64,000 nt of DNA, taken from NCBI GenBank assembly GCA_040220875.1, contig JAVJVX010000005.1, positions 248,001 to 312,000 on the forward strand, given 5' to 3'. The notes below the pieces were generated by a model that had not been told where the DNA came from, searched no databases, and worked only from the letters and a program-made list of their open reading frames with translations. The stretch comes from Alphaproteobacteria bacterium. GTDB lineage: Bacteria > Pseudomonadota > Alphaproteobacteria > JAVJVX01. Position numbers and translations under genes: made by a program. Shown piece after piece: positions 41,203-50,642 of this stretch (positions within the stretch are counted from its first letter, which is position 1; the number at the start of each line of letters is the position of its first letter).

Positions 41203-42885
41203 TCAGGGCGTATCCTCCATCCGCTCCCCGCGAAACGTGCTGACCGCTTTCTGCGCCACGTCATCCGCCACGCCGCAGGACGTCATCACGGTTTCGGCCA
41301 GCCGCAAACTTGCCTCGAAGGTTTCGGGCACGCTGTCCGTCGCGCCGACCGCCATCAGCCGCCGGCTGTGGAAACGGTCGCGCGCGCGGGTGAAGATCGC
41401 CAGCTTCGGGAATCGCCAGCGCAGCATTGCGACAAAACGTTCGAGCGTATGGGTCCGGTCAAGGGTGACGACGATCGCCCGCGCCCGCTCGGCACCCACC
41501 GCGCGCAGCACATCGGGGCGCATGGCGTCCCCGAAATAGACCGGCTGGCCCCGTTGCCGGGCGAGGCGGACGTCGGAGGCGTCCACGTCAAGGGCAATGA
41601 CCGGGATTTTCTGATCCGCCAGCAACTGCGTCACGGTGTGACCCACCCGGCCGAACCCGGCGACGATGACGTGATCCGAGAGATCGGCCGTCTCGGTTTC
41701 GAGATCGTCGAGGCCGGGTTCCAGCCGCCGGTCGAGATCCCCGCCGAGGCGCTGGCCGAGCTGATCGAGAAATGGCGTCACGGCCATGGTGGCGGCGATC
41801 GTGAGGATCGCGAACTGGGCGACCGGACCCGGCAGGACGCCGAGCGACAGGGCGAGGCCAAAAAGGATAAAGCCGAATTCGCCGGCCTGCGACAGGGTGA
41901 AGCCGAGACGCATGGCGAGGCCGCCGGTAACGCCCGTCAGCCGGGCAAGCACGAAGATCAGCGCGGCCTTGACGGCCAGCAGCGTGAGAATGCCGAGCAC
42001 AAAGATCAGCGGTTCCGCCAGGGCGGGGCCGGGATCGACGCGCATGCCGACACTGACAAAGAACACGGCCATGAGAATCCCGCGCACGGGCTCCACGTCG
42101 GCCTCGATACTGTGGCGGTATTCGGTGTCCGCCAGCAGCACGCCCGCGAGAAAGGCGCCCAGGATCATGGACAACCCGACCGCGTCGGCCAGCCAGCTCA
42201 CACCGAGGACAATCACAAGTGTGGCCGCGATCATGACTTCCGTACTGCGGCCCTGCGCCACCACGCGCAGCACCCGGGGCACCAGCAAGCGGCCCGCCAG
42301 CACGATTGCGAGCAGCGCGGCGGCGGCGGCGGCGAGGTCGACCCAGAGATTGGCCGACATCGCGCCATCACCGCCGACCATCTGGACGGCGATCACGAAC
42401 GGCACCACGGCGAGGTCCTGCACCAGCAGAATGGCGATCGCGATACGCCCGAAGCGCAGGAAAATCTCGCCCCGCTCGGACAGCATCAGCGCGACCAGCG
42501 CGGTCGAGGACAGGCAGAAGCCTGCGCCCAGGATCAACGCCGTCACCGGATCGGTGCCGATCAGCCAAAGCCCGGCGGCAATCACACCGAGCGTCACGAA
42601 AATCTGCAGCAGGCCAAGCGCCAGCACAGCCGGCGGGATCGTTCGCAACCGGGTGAGCGACAATTCGAGGCCGACCGCGAATAACAGGAACACCACCCCA
42701 AGCTCGGCCAGCCAGTGAATGACATGACTGTCCTGCACCAGGGCGAAACCGTAGGGGCCGATGGCGAGCCCGGCCGCCAGATACCCCAGAATCGGGGCGA
42801 GGTTGAGCCGGCGGGCCACCGGCACCACGAAGGCAATGGCCGCCAGGAAAATGATGACTTGAAGGAGGGCGTGATCGGCGGACAT
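41203..42885 (-). CDS. Kef-type CPA2 cation:proton antiporter with TrkA-N domain
   Basis: A 560-residue membrane protein. About twelve helices span residues 1-380, including the antiporter core RLNLAPILGYLAAGLAIGPY and LGAGFCLSSTALVALMLSERG. A cytoplasmic RCK/TrkA-N NAD-binding domain follows (HVIVAGFGRVGHTVTQLLAD). KefB/KefC relatives export potassium when glutathione adducts bind during electrophile stress; whether this one is glutathione-gated cannot be read from sequence. The ATG at 42885 fits the first helix; no KefF/KefG partner is next to it. Confidence 0.9.
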   Translation of the reverse strand: MSADHALLQVIIFLAAIAFVVPVARRLNLAPILGYLAAGLAIGPYGFALVQDSHVIHWLAELGVVFLLFAVGLELSLTRLRTIPPAVLALGLLQIFVTLGVIAAGLWLIGTDPVTALILGAGFCLSSTALVALMLSERGEIFLRFGRIAIAILLVQDLAVVPFVIAVQMVGGDGAMSANLWVDLAAAAAALLAIVLAGRLLVPRVLRVVAQGRSTEVMIAATLVIVLGVSWLADAVGLSMILGAFLAGVLLADTEYRHSIEADVEPVRGILMAVFFVSVGMRVDPGPALAEPLIFVLGILTLLAVKAALIFVLARLTGVTGGLAMRLGFTLSQAGEFGFILFGLALSLGVLPGPVAQFAILTIAATMAVTPFLDQLGQRLGGDLDRRLEPGLDDLETETADLSDHVIVAGFGRVGHTVTQLLADQKIPVIALDVDASDVRLARQRGQPVYFGDAMRPDVLRAVGAERARAIVVTLDRTHTLERFVAMLRWRFPKLAIFTRARDRFHSRRLMAVGATDSVPETFEASLRLAETVMTSCGVADDVAQKAVSTFRGERMEDTP

Positions 42886-43115
42886 GACTGCTCGAGACGT
42901 GACAACGGGAGCCGGAGTTTCCGACGCCCACTCGCGCAAAGCAAGCACGGGTGGCCGCCTATGGCCCTTGCCCGGCTTGCGTGCTACACCGGGCGCCGAA
43001 CGAGATCACGCCACGAAAACGGGCGCATGAATTCAGTCTCCACGCGCCTTCCCTCGTCCGGGGCCACGCCCGAACGCCTCGCCGCTGCCACACGCTCGGA
43101 GCCGGTCGGCCGACC

Positions 43116-44108
43116 ATGAACGATTTTTTCCTTCCCGCGCTGATGACCGCCGGCGGCCTCGCCCTTCTGGTCGCCAGCGGCGAATACCTCGTCAAGGGAG
43201 CCGTCAATCTTGCCCGCCAGCTCAATGTCTCACCCGCCTTCATCGGGCTGACCGTCGTCGCGTTCGGAACATCCGCGCCCGAGCTTTTCGTCAGCGTCGA
43301 TGCCGCGCTCTCGGGGGTGCCGGGGCTCGCGGTCGGCAACGTGGTCGGGTCCAATATCGCCAATATCCTGCTCATTCTGGGCCTTACGGCGCTGGTCTAC
43401 CCGATCCGCCATGATCGCCGCACCCTGCGCCGTGACAGCCTCGCGCTCCTCGGCGCCGTGTTCCTCCTTCTCGCGCTCGGCGCCAGGGGCGACGTTCCGA
43501 CGCTTGCCGGCGTCGCGATGGTGGCGCTGATCACCGCCTATCTCGCCTATTCCTACTTGCGCGATGCGCGCGACGACGAAATCAGCCGTCATCTTCATGA
43601 GGAGGAAGCGGCCGAGATCAGGCCGATGCCGGGCGGCCTGCCTGCCATCCTGGCTGCGGTTGTTTTGGGCCTGATCGGCCTCTTTCTCGGCGCCCGGCTG
43701 CTCGTCACCGGCGCGAGCGACATGGCCCGGTTTTTCGGCGTTTCGGATGCGGTTATCGGCCTGACCGTCGTCGCGGTGGGCACCTCCCTGCCCGAACTGG
43801 CCGCCAGTGCGGTGGCGGCCCGGCGCAAGCAGGCCGATGTGGCCCTCGCCAATGTTCTCGGCTCCAATCTGATGAATATTCTCCTGATCCTCGGCCTGGC
43901 CGGCGCCGTCGCCCCCTTGCCGATCGACCCGAAATTCATGGCCATCGATCTGTGGGTCCTGCTCGGGGCGACGGTTGTGTTGCTGGCGGTCATGGATACC
44001 AAAAATGGCATTACCCGCCTGACGGGTTGTGCCTTTCTGGCGACATATGCTGTCTACATCATGGGACAGTTTCTCGATCTGTTCCCGTCGGGCCGGTCCG
44101 GGTTGTGA
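43116..44108 (+). CDS. CaCA-family calcium/sodium antiporter (YrbG-like)
   Basis: A 330-residue protein with about ten membrane helices and two inverted alpha-repeats: GLTVVAFGTSAPELFVSVDA with NVVGSNIANILLILG, and GLTVVAVGTSLPELAASAVA with NVLGSNLMNILLILG. These carry the Glu and Asn that coordinate calcium. A charged cytoplasmic loop (DARDDEISRHLHEEEAAEIR) separates the halves. The ATG at 43116 begins MNDFFLPALMTAGG. Monocistronic and divergent from the Kef-type gene. Confidence 0.93.
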   Translation: MNDFFLPALMTAGGLALLVASGEYLVKGAVNLARQLNVSPAFIGLTVVAFGTSAPELFVSVDAALSGVPGLAVGNVVGSNIANILLILGLTALVYPIRHDRRTLRRDSLALLGAVFLLLALGARGDVPTLAGVAMVALITAYLAYSYLRDARDDEISRHLHEEEAAEIRPMPGGLPAILAAVVLGLIGLFLGARLLVTGASDMARFFGVSDAVIGLTVVAVGTSLPELAASAVAARRKQADVALANVLGSNLMNILLILGLAGAVAPLPIDPKFMAIDLWVLLGATVVLLAVMDTKNGITRLTGCAFLATYAVYIMGQFLDLFPSGRSGL

Positions 44109-44210
44109 CACAAGAATCACAAGACCGGCGGATGTACGTGATAGGTTCTCACCAACACTGACCGGCCCGTTGAAGGCTTAAACGTTAACGGCGAACCCCC
44201 TACGGCGACG

Positions 44211-45017
44211 ATGACCTCATCCGATACTTCCAGCGCCAGCCAGGGCGCACCTGACTTTCCCCTGCCCCGGCGCGCCCTGGTAACCGGGGCGGCCCGGCGC
44301 CTTGGCCGGGAAATCGCGCTCACCCTCGCGCGCGCCGGCTGGGATGTGGCGATCCATTTTCACAAGGCTGCCGCAGAAGCCGCCGGGCTGGCGGAGGAGA
44401 TCGCCGGCCTTGGCCGGCGCGCTGCGGTATTGCAGGCGGATCTGAGCGATCCGGCGCAATGCGCCCGGCTTGTGCCGGATGCCGGGCACGAACTGGGTCC
44501 GCTCGGTTGTCTCGTCAACAACGCCTCGCTCTTCGCCTGGGATACGCCGGCCGATCTCGACCGCGAAATGTGGAACGCCCATCTGGAGACGAATCTGAGC
44601 GCGCCGGTTTTCCTGACCCAGGCCTTCGCCCGCCAGCTCGGCCCCGAGGCGGGCGGTGCCGTCATCAACATGCTGGATCAGCGCGTCTGGAACCTGACGC
44701 CCTATTTCACCTCCTATACCGCGAGCAAGGCGGCGCTTTGGGCCATGACCCAAAGTCTGGCCCTGGCGCTGGCGCCCCGCATCCGCGTGAACGGGATCGG
44801 GCCGGGCCCGACCCTGCCGAGTGCCCGGCAAAGCACCGACGATTTCGAGCGCCAGTGGCGCAAAGTGCCCCTCGAACGCCCGACGGACCCGGCCGAGATC
44901 GGGCGGGCCGTCCGCTTCATCCTCGAGACCCCGTCGATGACAGGGCAAATGATCGCGCTCGATGGTGGCCAGCACCTGGGCTGGCGCCAGCCCATCGGGC
45001 CCACGCCGGAAGAGTAA
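44211..45017 (+). CDS. SDR-family oxidoreductase, pteridine-reductase-like
   Basis: A 268-residue short-chain dehydrogenase. The NAD(P) motif RALVTGAARRLGREIALTLA includes the TG-x3-RxG form seen in FolM/PTR1 pteridine reductases. Other motifs are VNNASLF, and the catalytic Tyr-x3-Lys in FTSYTASKAAL, with MLDQRVWNLTPYF before it. It ends with the cofactor-domain segment SMTGQMIALDGGQHLGWR. A dihydrofolate or dihydrobiopterin reductase role is likely from the motif but not proven. GC-rich upstream; no operon partner. Confidence 0.82.
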   Translation: MTSSDTSSASQGAPDFPLPRRALVTGAARRLGREIALTLARAGWDVAIHFHKAAAEAAGLAEEIAGLGRRAAVLQADLSDPAQCARLVPDAGHELGPLGCLVNNASLFAWDTPADLDREMWNAHLETNLSAPVFLTQAFARQLGPEAGGAVINMLDQRVWNLTPYFTSYTASKAALWAMTQSLALALAPRIRVNGIGPGPTLPSARQSTDDFERQWRKVPLERPTDPAEIGRAVRFILETPSMTGQMIALDGGQHLGWRQPIGPTPEE

Positions 45018-45215
45018 GTGCCGGGCCGGGGCGCGGTTTCGGCCGAAATACGCCAGAAATGGGACGATTCATGAAAGTTGTGCACAAGCTGTCGCAAAAT
45101 GCGAAAACCTGACTGCCCGACGCAGCCAAATTTAACCCTTTGATTTGGATCACGGGCTTGCGAAATAATCATCCTTATATTCCAATGACTTGGTTTTTGT
45201 GCCCAAAAAATATGC

Positions 45216-45234
45216 AAAGCTTCACGAAAGCTTT
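45216..45234. repeat. Short inverted repeat in the uvrC upstream region
   Basis: AAAGCTT (45216-45222) and AAGCTTT (45228-45234) pair around a 5-base loop. It could be a hairpin in an uvrC leader transcript or an operator. No regulator can be named. Confidence 0.4.
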
Positions 45235-45279
45235 ACACCTGCGGCAGACAAGCCCGCGGAAGCGGTTCAATCAACAACC

Positions 45280-45301
45280 TTATCCACATATTTCGTGGAT
45301 A
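45280..45301. promoter_or_regulatory. DnaA-box-like site within an inverted repeat
   Basis: TTATCCACA is a perfect match to the classical DnaA box. TATCCAC (45281-45287) and GTGGATA (45295-45301) form a 7-bp inverted repeat, so a second, weaker box lies on the other strand. DnaA may regulate uvrC, or the site may titrate DnaA. Confidence 0.45.
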
Positions 45302-45392
45302 TGTCCGGACGGTGACGGAATTCCTCCGTTTTTGACCGAGACCTGACGCTAAACTCACCTTTGCCCGACCGTTCGAGCCTGAGCCGGATCCC

Positions 45393-47390
45393 ATGCCACG
45401 CGCCCAACGCCCCGACCGGATCACCAACCCGCCCGAGCAATCGGCCGACCGCTCATCGGAGGAAAGCCGGTCGGCGCGCCGCGGCATATCCGGTACCCCA
45501 ACGACGGCCGCGAGCCTGGCGAGCGGAATCGCGGTGATCCGCGACCAGTTGCGGCTGCTGCCGCGCCAGCCGGGCGTCTATCGCATGGTGGATGAGCGGG
45601 GCGAAATTCTTTACGTCGGCAAGGCGCGCAGTCTGAAGAACCGGGTCGCCAGCTACACCCGGCCCGACGGACTGACCGTGCGTCTCCGGCGTATGGTCGC
45701 CGCGACCCGGAAGCTCGAGGTCATCACGACCCAGACCGAGGCCGAGGCGCTGCTGCTGGAAGCGAACCTGATCAAGCGCTTTCTGCCGCCATTCAACGTG
45801 CTGCTGCGTGATGACAAATCCTTTCCCTACATCCTGATCTCCACGGATCACGACTGGCCGCAACTGACCAAACACCGGGGCGCCAAGCGCCGCGAGGGCC
45901 ATTATTTCGGTCCCTTCGCGTCGGCCAGTGCGGTCAACCACACCCTGGCCACGCTGGAGCGCGCGTTTTTGCTGCGCTCGTGTAATGACACCGTGTTTGC
46001 CTCGCGCAAACGCCCCTGCCTCCTCTACCAGGTCAAACGGTGTGCCGCGCCCTGCGTCGACCGCATCGACCAGGGCGATTACGCGGTGCTGGTGCGCGAG
46101 GCACGTGACTTTCTGCAGGGGCGCAACCAGGATATCCAGCAACGCCTCGCGGCGCGCATGCAGGCAGCGAGCGATGCCCAGAATTTCGAGGAGGCGGCGG
46201 TCTACCGCGACCGGATACGCGCGCTGTCGCAGATTCAGGCCCGCCAGACGATCAACGTGCCGGGGCTGGACGATGCCGATGTGATCGCCGCGCACAGCGC
46301 TGGCGGCCAGGCCTGCGTGCAGGTCTTTTTCTTCCGCGGCGGGCACAATTACGGCAACCGCGCCTATTACCCGAGCCACACCAAGGATGTCGATCTGACG
46401 GAGGTGCTGGGCGCCTTTATCGGCCAGTTTTACGCGGCGCGCCCGGCGCCCAGGCTGGTATTGCTCAGCCACCAGGTGGAAAACCAGTCGGTCATCGCGG
46501 ATGCGCTGTCGCTGAAGATGGAGCGCCGCGTGCGGATCCGCGCGCCCAAGGCCGGCGCGTTCCGCAAGCCGGTCACTCACGCCCTGAAAAACGCGCGCGA
46601 CGCCCTGGCCCGGCGCCTGTCCGAGAGCGCCAGCCAGCGCCGGCTTCTCGAGGGTGTCGCCGAAGTCTTCGCCCTCGACGGGCCGCCCACGCGGATCGAG
46701 GTTTATGACAACAGCCACGTGCAGGGGACCCATGCCGTGGGCGCGATGATTGTGGCGGGGCCGGACGGATTCCTTAAAAACGCCTACCGCAAGTTCGACA
46801 TCAAGACGGCGGGGAAGCGCGGAGAACCCAATGCACCGGGCCGGATCACGCCAGGCGACGATTACGGCATGATGCGCGAGGTGCTGACCCGGCGCTTTTC
46901 CCGTGCCCAGAAGGAAGACCCGGACCGCACCCGCGGGCAGTGGCCAGATCTGGTGCTGATCGACGGGGGCAAGGGGCAGTTGAACGTGGCGGAGGAGGTT
47001 CTGGATGAGTTGGGCATCGACGACGTGCCGCTCGTTGCCATCGCCAAGGGGCCGGAGCGCGACGCCGGGCGCGAGTCCTTTCATCGGCCGGGCAGAGCAC
47101 CCGTTAGCTTGCCGGAGCGCGACCCGGTCCTCTATTTTCTGCAGCGATTGCGGGACGAGGCGCATCGTTTTGCCATAGGTGCCCATCGCGGCAAACGCAG
47201 CAGTGCCATCGGCCGTTCGCTGCTGGACGAGGTCCCCGGTATCGGCCCCCGACGCAAGCGGGCGCTGCTGCATCATTTCGGCTCGGCGCGCAATGTGGCC
47301 AATGCCGGGCTGGTCGATCTGGAAGCGGCGGAGGGCATCAGCAAATCGGTGGCGCAAAAGATTTACGATCACTTTCATAGCGAGGCATAG
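45393..47390 (+). CDS. uvrC: Excinuclease ABC subunit C UvrC
   Basis: A 665-residue repair nuclease. After a 45-residue polar leader comes the GIY-YIG-type N-terminal nuclease (LPRQPGVYRMVDERGEILYV, GKARSLKNRVASY), a Cys-rich segment (CLLYQVKRCAAPCVD), the UVR motif, the C-terminal RNase H-like nuclease (IEVYDNSHVQGTHAVGAMIV) and a double HhH (LLDEVPGIGPRRKRALLHHF). It incises DNA on both sides of the lesion with UvrB. pgsA follows 78 bases after, as in many alphaproteobacteria. Confidence 0.97.
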   Translation: MPRAQRPDRITNPPEQSADRSSEESRSARRGISGTPTTAASLASGIAVIRDQLRLLPRQPGVYRMVDERGEILYVGKARSLKNRVASYTRPDGLTVRLRRMVAATRKLEVITTQTEAEALLLEANLIKRFLPPFNVLLRDDKSFPYILISTDHDWPQLTKHRGAKRREGHYFGPFASASAVNHTLATLERAFLLRSCNDTVFASRKRPCLLYQVKRCAAPCVDRIDQGDYAVLVREARDFLQGRNQDIQQRLAARMQAASDAQNFEEAAVYRDRIRALSQIQARQTINVPGLDDADVIAAHSAGGQACVQVFFFRGGHNYGNRAYYPSHTKDVDLTEVLGAFIGQFYAARPAPRLVLLSHQVENQSVIADALSLKMERRVRIRAPKAGAFRKPVTHALKNARDALARRLSESASQRRLLEGVAEVFALDGPPTRIEVYDNSHVQGTHAVGAMIVAGPDGFLKNAYRKFDIKTAGKRGEPNAPGRITPGDDYGMMREVLTRRFSRAQKEDPDRTRGQWPDLVLIDGGKGQLNVAEEVLDELGIDDVPLVAIAKGPERDAGRESFHRPGRAPVSLPERDPVLYFLQRLRDEAHRFAIGAHRGKRSSAIGRSLLDEVPGIGPRRKRALLHHFGSARNVANAGLVDLEAAEGISKSVAQKIYDHFHSEA

Positions 47391-47468
47391 GACTTTCCGA
47401 CTAGACTGGCGGGTACCGTCAAGACCCGCCCGAACCCGGCTCCGTAGCGCCAGACAGAGTTGCCGATC

Positions 47469-48026
47469 ATGATCACGAGCCTTCCCAATCTCCTGACTTT
47501 GTCGCGGATCGCGGCGATTCCTGTGATCATCGCCCTTCTGTTTCTGGACGGACACACCGCGCGCTGGATCGCGCTTGCCGTCTACATCACCGCCGGCGTC
47601 ACGGATTTTTTCGATGGCTATATCGCGCGCAGCCAGCAGGCGGTCTCGGCGCTGGGCCGGTTTCTCGACCCCATCGCCGACAAGCTGATGGTGATCTCGG
47701 TTCTGTTCATGCTGGTGGCCAAGAGCGGGATCACGGGCTGGGTCATCCTGCCTGCCCTTGTGATCGTCTGCCGCGAGGTGCTGGTCTCGGGGTTGCGCGA
47801 ATATCTGGCGGAACTGCGGGTGAGCGTGCCGGTCAGCCAACTCGCCAAATGGAAAACCGCGATCCAGATGACCGCGATCGGGATCCTGATCGTGGGCGAG
47901 GCGGCGGCCTGGCTGCTGCCGGCACAGCTTATCGGCGAAATCGGGCTCTGGGTTGCGGCAGCGCTGACGCTTCTGACCGGCTATGATTACATGCGCGTCG
48001 GACTTCGGCACATGACGCAGGGCTAA
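47469..48026 (+). CDS. pgsA: CDP-diacylglycerol-glycerol-3-phosphate 3-phosphatidyltransferase PgsA
   Basis: A 185-residue inner-membrane enzyme of phosphatidylglycerol synthesis. The CDP-alcohol phosphotransferase motif is intact: TDFFDGYIARSQQAVSALGR followed by FLDPIADKL, giving the Asp residues that bind metal. About five hydrophobic helices follow. The ATG at 47469 (MITSLPNLLTLSR) is the usual family start. Three bases separate its stop from mobB, so it probably heads the mobB-moeA-moaDE operon. Confidence 0.95.
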   Translation: MITSLPNLLTLSRIAAIPVIIALLFLDGHTARWIALAVYITAGVTDFFDGYIARSQQAVSALGRFLDPIADKLMVISVLFMLVAKSGITGWVILPALVIVCREVLVSGLREYLAELRVSVPVSQLAKWKTAIQMTAIGILIVGEAAAWLLPAQLIGEIGLWVAAALTLLTGYDYMRVGLRHMTQG

Positions 48027-48029
48027 GCG

Positions 48030-48569
48030 ATGAAGGTTCTGGGCCTGGCGGGCTGGAGCGGCAGCGGAAAAACCACCCTGCTCGGGACGCTCATCCCCGC
48101 CCTGAAGGCGCGGGGACTTTCCGTATCCACGATCAAGCACGCCCATCGGCACTTCGAAATCGATCATCCCGGCAAGGACAGTTTCGCCCATCGCGAGGCC
48201 GGGGCGGGCGAGGTGCTGATCGCCTCGGGCGGGCGCTGGGCGCTGATGCACGAACCGGACCCGGCGGCCTGCCCGGCCGGTGAACCAGGGCTCGGCGATC
48301 TCCTGGAAAAGCTGTCGCCCGTCGACCTCGTTCTCCTCGAAGGATTTCGCGGGCCGGCTCACCACCACCCCAAGATCGAGGTGCACCGCCAGGCGAACGG
48401 CAAGCCGTTCCTGTTTCCCGATGACCCCCGTATCGAGGCGCTGGTCTCCGACGGGCCGCCGCCTGACTGCGCCCTCCCGATCTTTGACCCCGACGATCCG
48501 GCCCCGCTGGCGGATTTCATCTGCGCCCGTTTCGGCGTCGATCACGGGGCACGGCCCGGACGGATATAG
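48030..48569 (+). CDS. mobB: Molybdopterin-guanine dinucleotide biosynthesis adaptor MobB
   Basis: A 179-residue GTP-binding protein. Walker A is GWSGSGKTTLLGTL, with STIKHAHRHFEIDHPGKDS and the distal LLEGFRGPAHHHPKIEVHR. It assists MobA in making the guanine-dinucleotide form of the molybdenum cofactor. Three bases after pgsA and six before moeA, clearly in one operon. Confidence 0.93.
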   Translation: MKVLGLAGWSGSGKTTLLGTLIPALKARGLSVSTIKHAHRHFEIDHPGKDSFAHREAGAGEVLIASGGRWALMHEPDPAACPAGEPGLGDLLEKLSPVDLVLLEGFRGPAHHHPKIEVHRQANGKPFLFPDDPRIEALVSDGPPPDCALPIFDPDDPAPLADFICARFGVDHGARPGRI

Positions 48570-48575
48570 GCAGAA

Positions 48576-49850
48576 ATGGCACAGGGGCCCGATGATCGGA
48601 ACGCGGCAACGGACGGGCTCCTGCGCCTGGAGACGGCGCACGCCCAGTTGCGGGACTGGCTGAGCGCAAGGGCGCCCATCGCCGGCTCAACGGAGTGTCC
48701 CCTCGCGGCCTGCCGTGGCCGGTTTCTCGCCACCGATCTTGTCGCCCGCCGCGACGTGCCGCCCCATGACAACGCCGCCGTCGACGGCTATGCGGTTCAC
48801 TTTGCCGATCTGGCGCCGGATGGCCCGACCACCCTGCCGGTTGCGGGGCGCGCGGCGGCCGGCCATCCTTTCGGCGACACGCCGCCACCCCGAACGGCGA
48901 TCCGCATCTTTACAGGCGCGCCCCTGCCGCCGGGTCTGGACACAGTCTTTGCCGAGGAAACCTGCCATGCGACGGGCGGCACCGTGACCCTGCCAGCGCC
49001 TGGCGCACCCGGGGCCAATTGCCGGGCGCGGGGCGAGGACGTGCGCAAGGGCGAGATCCTGCTGACTCAGGGCCGCCGCCTGCGCCCGCAGGAGATCGGT
49101 CTCGCCGCGGGAAACGGGCTGAGCGCGCTGCCGGTCTATCGCCGATTGCGCGCTGCGATCTTCTCCACCGGGGACGAGGTCACCGCCCCCGGCGGCGATC
49201 TTCGTCCGGGAGCGATCTATGACAGCAACCGCCCGATGCTGCACGCTCTTCTCGAAAGCAACGGTCTCGAGGTCAGCGATCTCGGCATCGTGGCCGACGA
49301 GCAGTCGGCACTCGGGAACGCGATCGACCGCGCGCTCGAAGACCATGACGTGATCCTCTCGTCAGGCGGCATGTCCACGGGCGAAGAGGATCACGTGCGC
49401 CGGGCAGTGGCGGAGCGCGGCCGGATCCTGTTCTGGCGCCTCGCGATCCGGCCCGGCCGGCCGGTCGCATTTGGCGAGATCAGGGATGGCGACCGGATGG
49501 TGCCGTTTATCGGCCTGCCGGGCAATCCGGTCGCGGCCATGGTGACTTTTCTGCACCTGGCGGCCCCCGTGCTGGCGCGGCTCGGCGGCGGGCAGCCGGA
49601 ACCGCCACTGCGCATTCCGGTGCGCGCCGATTTTGCCTACCGGAAAAAACCCGGCCGGCGGGAATGGCTGCGCGTACATGTCGGCCCCGACCGGTCGGGC
49701 GCACCCGGAGCCCGTCTTTATCCCGAAAGCGGCTCGGGCATTCTCTCCTCGCTCGTCTTCGCCAACGGGCTCGTCGAGCTGGCGGAGGAAAGCGCCGGCG
49801 TTGAGCCGGGCGAGATGGTCGATTTCCTGCCCTTCCCCGAGACAGGATAG
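48576..49850 (+). CDS. moeA: Molybdopterin molybdenumtransferase MoeA
   Basis: A 424-residue enzyme that inserts molybdate into adenylated molybdopterin. Seen: DVPPHDNAAVDGYAV, FSTGDEVTAPGGDLRPG, YDSNRPML, the active-site SSGGMSTGEEDHVRRA and FIGLPGNPVAAMVTF. All four domains are present and the length is normal. In operon with mobB upstream and moaD-moaE downstream. Confidence 0.96.
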   Translation: MAQGPDDRNAATDGLLRLETAHAQLRDWLSARAPIAGSTECPLAACRGRFLATDLVARRDVPPHDNAAVDGYAVHFADLAPDGPTTLPVAGRAAAGHPFGDTPPPRTAIRIFTGAPLPPGLDTVFAEETCHATGGTVTLPAPGAPGANCRARGEDVRKGEILLTQGRRLRPQEIGLAAGNGLSALPVYRRLRAAIFSTGDEVTAPGGDLRPGAIYDSNRPMLHALLESNGLEVSDLGIVADEQSALGNAIDRALEDHDVILSSGGMSTGEEDHVRRAVAERGRILFWRLAIRPGRPVAFGEIRDGDRMVPFIGLPGNPVAAMVTFLHLAAPVLARLGGGQPEPPLRIPVRADFAYRKKPGRREWLRVHVGPDRSGAPGARLYPESGSGILSSLVFANGLVELAEESAGVEPGEMVDFLPFPETG

Positions 49851-49889
49851 GTCTTGGGGACGTCCTGCCGCGTGCGCTAGGATTTGGCC

Positions 49890-50141
49890 ATGCAAATCCT
49901 GTATTTCGCCTGGGTGGCAGATCGCGTCGGATGTCGCGAGGAAGAGATCGCGCCGCCCGCCACGGTCACCACCGTGGGCAGCCTCCTCGACTTTCTGGCC
50001 GGGTTGAGCCCGGCTCATGCCCACGCCCTCGGCGACAGGGCGGTCATACGCGTCGCCGTCAATCACGACTTCGCGGCCGCCGATCATCCGGTGACGGCTG
50101 GGGACGAGATCGCGGTGTTCCCCCCCGTCACGGGCGGGTGA
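49890..50141 (+). CDS. moaD: Molybdopterin synthase small subunit MoaD
   Basis: An 83-residue ubiquitin-fold sulfur carrier beginning MQILYFAWVADRVG and ending in Gly-Gly (PPVTGG), the residue pair that is thiocarboxylated. It donates sulfur to cyclic pyranopterin monophosphate in complex with MoaE. I chose the ATG at 49890; two codons upstream is another in-frame start. Confidence 0.95.
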   Translation: MQILYFAWVADRVGCREEEIAPPATVTTVGSLLDFLAGLSPAHAHALGDRAVIRVAVNHDFAAADHPVTAGDEIAVFPPVTGG

Positions 50142-50149
50142 GCGGTGCG

Positions 50150-50617
50150 ATGATCCGGGTCCAGACAGAAGACTTCGACATCGGCGAGGAAATCGACCGA
50201 TTGAGCGCCGGTCGGCCCGAGGTCGGGGCCGTCGTCAGTTTCACCGGGCTGGTCCGCGCGCGCGAGAGTGTCGGGGACGAGCCGGTCACCGCCATCACCC
50301 TCGATCATTACCCGGCCATGAGCCGGGCGAAACTGGAAGAGATCGAGGCCGAGGCGCGCCGGCGATGGGCGCTCGCCGATTGTCTCGTCATTCACCGCTA
50401 TGGCCGGCTCCTGCCGGGCGAACGGATCGTTCTGGTCGTGACACTGGCCCCTCATCGTGCCGACGCATTCGCGGCGGCCAGCTTTCTGATGGACTGGCTC
50501 AAGACCCGGGCGCCGTTCTGGAAGCTTGAAGAGACCGCGACGGGCAAGCGCTGGGTCGGGGCAGCGGCCACCGACGACGCGGCCGCCCGGCGCTGGGGAA
50601 CGGCCGCGGAGGATTAG
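50150..50617 (+). CDS. moaE: Molybdopterin synthase catalytic subunit MoaE
   Basis: A 155-residue enzyme. Motifs: GAVVSFTGLVRARE, the conserved LDHYPAMSRAKLEEIE, IHRYGRLLPGE, and the C-terminal FWKLEETATGKRWV with the catalytic lysine. The ATG at 50150 lies 8 bases after the moaD stop. It completes the cofactor pathway genes here; moaA and moaC are not in this window. Confidence 0.96.
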   Translation: MIRVQTEDFDIGEEIDRLSAGRPEVGAVVSFTGLVRARESVGDEPVTAITLDHYPAMSRAKLEEIEAEARRRWALADCLVIHRYGRLLPGERIVLVVTLAPHRADAFAAASFLMDWLKTRAPFWKLEETATGKRWVGAAATDDAAARRWGTAAED

Positions 50618-50642
50618 AGCCGGCGCCTGCAAGTGGCCGGCG

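Larger units (their letters stand above)
45018..45392. other. 375-bp AT-rich intergenic region with a DnaA-box-like site and inverted repeats
   Basis: No gene is seen here. It holds TTATCCACA (45280-45288), the consensus DnaA box, within a 7-bp inverted repeat, a second 7-bp inverted repeat (45216-45234), and TTGTGCACAA near 45077-45086. It is clearly AT-richer than the surroundings. It must contain the uvrC promoter. Confidence 0.55.

Noticed and set aside
45453-48641. A 1062-codon open frame on the minus strand across uvrC, pgsA and mobB
   Set aside because: It is antisense to three certain genes, has no recognisable motif and is explained by the lack of stop codons in GC-rich antisense frames.
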